A DNA stretch of 64,000 bases, from NCBI RefSeq assembly GCF_000151665.1, contig NW_013171832.1, positions 1-64,000 of the forward strand, written 5' to 3'. Positions 61,645-64,000 of the stretch are shown here, one piece after another. A program made the position numbers and the translations under genes. The notes below the pieces were generated by a model. It was given only the letters and a program-made list of their open reading frames with translations. It did not search any database and was not told where the DNA came from. This DNA comes from Blastocystis hominis (taxonomy: Eukaryota; Sar; Bigyra; Opalinata; Blastocystidae). Within the stretch, counting starts at the first letter, position 1. Every line of letters starts with the position of its first letter.

Positions 61645-62596
61645 AAAACGAGCCGGGAACGAGCAGGCGGATCGAATTATCGGATATTTTCACTTGCTTT
61701 CGAACTGTAAACGACTTTATGCGGTCATGATTGCGATAACGATGGACCACCAGCTAGACTCAACAATAAACCACAATTGTACGCTCCCCGAAATAGAAGA
61801 AGAGTTTCCAGTAGATAAAGGCATCAAAGCGAACTGGACATCGCTTAGGTAAACAAATTGGTAGTACTAAGTGGAAAATCGAGGCAAACTGATACAAGGG
61901 ATTTGTCATCGTCCAGTCCACAAGGGTGACATAAAATTATCGAGTAACTCTGAATGAGGTACCAAAATGGAGGGAATTACAGGGAAGTGATCTTCGACAA
62001 AACAACGCAGGGTTCGGAGCGAATTTGTGATTTCTTGCAAAGTCAAGCCGAGGAGGTAAATATCATCCACGATAAGGTAGAGAGGCGATGTGTCGTGAGT
62101 GGATAACTCCTGAACCTCCTCGAAGAACTTTTTGAATCCGTCTCGTATTGTAGATCGTATATAAGACACAGAAGGCAGCTCAGGGCGAGGACATGGCTTG
62201 ATCTCCTTCCCATCGCGTTGTGTGAGGACGAACTGATCATCTAGATACTCCTGTTCAATTTGGCAAGTACAAATTAATCGTAGTTTGCCATTTTGAATAG
62301 CGTTGAGAATATTTACACCCTAGGGAATTATCATTGTGAAATAAGCTTGCATTTCGCTTGCTAATCGTGGAGATATCTTCAAACGACGAGTTGGAAGCCA
62401 ACACTATAGAATTCGAATCTATTCGAGTCAAAAGAATACTGCAATTGGTACTTGATCGAATCGACAACTGAAGAAAGTGATGGAACAACACCGGTGAATT
62501 GAGCCCAGTTGAGGACGCGCAGTATACAATATCATTTCCCAGATCGGTCCCATCACCCCAATCAAATTCTGGGGAAATATGCTTCAGTTCTTCCAT
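61643..62596 (-). CDS. Elongator subunit ELP6-like protein
   Basis: ELP4-5-6 forms the RecA-like ring that helps Elongator modify wobble uridines of tRNAs. The start 'MEELKHISPEFDWGDGTDLG' is followed by 'SSTGLNSPVLFHHFLQLSIR' (the 'HHFL' helix of ELP6), 'GVNILNAIQNGKLRLICTC' after a GC-AG intron of 31 nt (62320-62350), 'PLYLIVDDIYLLGLTLQEIT' (the Walker-B-like strand), and near the end 'DVQFALMPLSTGNSSSISG', where the family has 'L.pL.tG.s.dv.G'. No Walker A is seen, as in ELP6. The stop TAA is at 61643-61645. The likely poly(A) element on the minus strand is TGTTTGGT (61621-61614). The 3' ends of this gene and RPL7 overlap. Confidence 0.55.
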
Positions 62597-62786
62597 TTCA
62601 GTGTCATTTCTCTCTAAATCGTGTATGGTTTTCTCTCTCTTTCAACTGTCTCATCGTACTCGGCTTCAACCTCTCACTCCAAAAGCGTCTCCAACAAACA
62701 AAACACCACTTCTCAGGTCGATGATGTCCCGATGAAACGGGTCTTTTTCGCATCTCCACCTTCTCTCGCACGGCCTCAATTCCATT

Positions 62787-64000
62787 CTACACCTCACCCT
62801 TCCCCTCCTCTCTCACCGGGCTTCGCTCCAGCGGGTCGTTCGTCACATACATATCCGCTCCCGGCTCGAAAGAGCCATCGCGCAGACTATCTTCAAAGTG
62901 TTTCACAAACTTCAATTTATGTCGCATCCACTCGACCGTTCCATTTTCTGCGTTCTCGTCATCCTCTTCGTCCTCTCCATCCACAACATCGCTTCGTCGA
63001 GTGGCCAGCAAATCGTTCTGCGTCAGTTTTCGATCGGATTCGTTCGACTGCTTTTCCTTCGTCTCCGAATCGCTGTCGCTCATCGCATCCACCGCGTTGA
63101 GCGTGTTTCGAAACGCATCGAGCGCTGCCAAGGTCTTCAAATGAAAGAAAAGGATGAGACAAAACGTTTTGGGTTCGTTGGGAAGAGGAAATGGCTCTTC
63201 TTCGCTTGTGCGAACCTGCGAGTTGATTCAAAGTGGCGATGGACTCGCGTTTTTGTTTTGTTTTTTCGAACTAGGGATGAAAGAGGACGGAAGAAGGCCG
63301 CACCTCCATCGATTTCTGCTTCATGGCGCGGATTTTCTCCTTCACGCGCTCCTTCATCGCGTCTTCGGAAGACACGGAAGGTTTGGATGAGGAATGAAGA
63401 GGATTCGATGATTCATTCGATGATTCAATTGATGATTTTCCATCGTTGGAGGCCTTCTCGTCCTCCTTTTCTTTCATCATCGCTTTCATTTTTTCCACCC
63501 ACGCGCTTTTTTTCTCCGCCTTCGGATCCTTCGGATCCTTCGCTTGCTCGCTCTGCGCCGCGTGCTGCGCCGTGAGCTCCTCTTTCTTCACCAATCCGCT
63601 TGCCTCCTGGAAACTCACCACACCGGATGGGAAACCCGCAGAGCCATTTCCATCTCCATCTCCATCGTCATCATCGTCATCGCTGTGAGCAAAGGAAAGA
63701 AGCTTTTTATTGTGAACTTTTTTGATTGAACGCTTCGGAGCAGCAGACGAAGAAGACGCGGTCGAAGGCTCCGCTCGCTTTCTAGATTACAAACAACACG
63801 AATGGATGCCTTGGAACGATATCCGGAAATGGATTCGTTATTACAGACACGGATTTAATTATCGGAGGGTAATGAGGACGATCATTGGAATCCGTCGCTA
63901 ACTCGCCCATTTTTAGCACGTTAAAGATTGTGTTGCCTGTGACCTTGCCAAAAATTGTATTCTTCCCTGCAAGCCAATCCGTGGCTTCTAAAGTGATGAA
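62787..64000 (-). CDS. CWC27-type spliceosomal cyclophilin, 3' part (5' end outside the window)
   Basis: A peptidyl-prolyl isomerase-like protein of activated spliceosomes; it often lacks isomerase activity. At the right edge the end of the cyclophilin domain reads 'GKNTIFGKVTGNTIFNVLKM', then 'RPHYPPIIKSVSVITNPFPD', as in CWC27 ('HTIFGKVTGDTVYN', 'RPHNPHKIKS'). A 28-nt GC-AG intron (63782-63809) joins the long charged region ('EEASGLVKKEEL'-type text, S/K/E-rich). The conserved C-terminal motif is present: 'NTLAALDAFRNTLNAVDAMS' after a 31-nt intron, then 'WMRHKLKFVKHFEDSL' and 'YVTNDPLERS'. The stop TAG is at 62787-62789; poly(A) octamer on the minus strand at 62700-62693. Confidence 0.85.

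Noticed and set aside
61604-61852. Plus-strand 82-codon frame after RPL7
   Set aside because: It lies beyond the RPL7 poly(A) element and antisense to the C-terminal exons of the ELP6-like gene, which has better family support.

Overview
The window looks like nuclear DNA of a stramenopile gut protist, most probably Blastocystis. Three things seen in the sequence point there. (1) Almost every gene is cut by very short introns of about 29-36 nt that open with GT and close with TAG or CAG. (2) The octamer TGTTTGTT, the poly(A)-site element known from Blastocystis, lies just downstream of at least a dozen genes. (3) In two genes (CDC5-like and DENR-like) there is no usable genomic stop before that element, and a T four bases upstream of it would become UAA once a poly(A) tail is added. 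Both subunits of an organelle-targeted propionyl-CoA carboxylase fit the mitochondrion-related organelle of such an anaerobe. The species is an inference.

Layout. 1-8400: an intact intronless gene for a virus-like capsid-spike or penton-like protein (minus strand), two perfect hairpins beside its start, about 4.6 kb of AT-rich low-complexity DNA, then a broken second copy of the virus-like gene joined directly to a truncated MORN/LRR gene. 8.9-20.3 kb: a compact housekeeping block (TNPO3/Mtr10-type importin, mitochondrial carrier, EF-hand protein, DENR, DEAD-box helicase, CDC5). 20.8-25.4 kb: MORN/LRR island with an inverted duplicate. 26-30.5 kb: hypothetical gene, elongation factor 2, small gene. 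31.3-34.9 kb: glycosyltransferase-like gene and an LRR gene. 35.6-41.5 kb: PccB, TRAP-beta, RFC3, TRIC-like membrane protein. 41.9-47.9 kb: AT-rich LRR island, including a secreted LRR protein with a catalytically dead papain-like domain. 48.8-64 kb: HMG-box protein, PccA, tRNA-Tyr (with intron), coiled-coil protein, Rab2, tRNA-Pro, an unidentified gene, TFIIIC B-block subunit, ribosomal protein L7, ELP6-like protein and the 3' part of CWC27.

How it hangs together. Housekeeping genes are GC-richer, tightly packed and often convergent with overlapping 3' signals. LRR/MORN genes sit in AT-rich islands with fragments, inverted copies and internal tandem duplications; their exons are bounded by introns of the same phase (phase 1), so single repeats can be added or lost without shifting the frame. 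The most unusual signal is in the DEAD-box helicase gene: three introns that start ATATC(C/T)TC, end in AC or AG, and carry a CTT(A/C)AC element whose A is exactly 6 nt from the intron end in all three. They look like minor-spliceosome (U12-type) introns.
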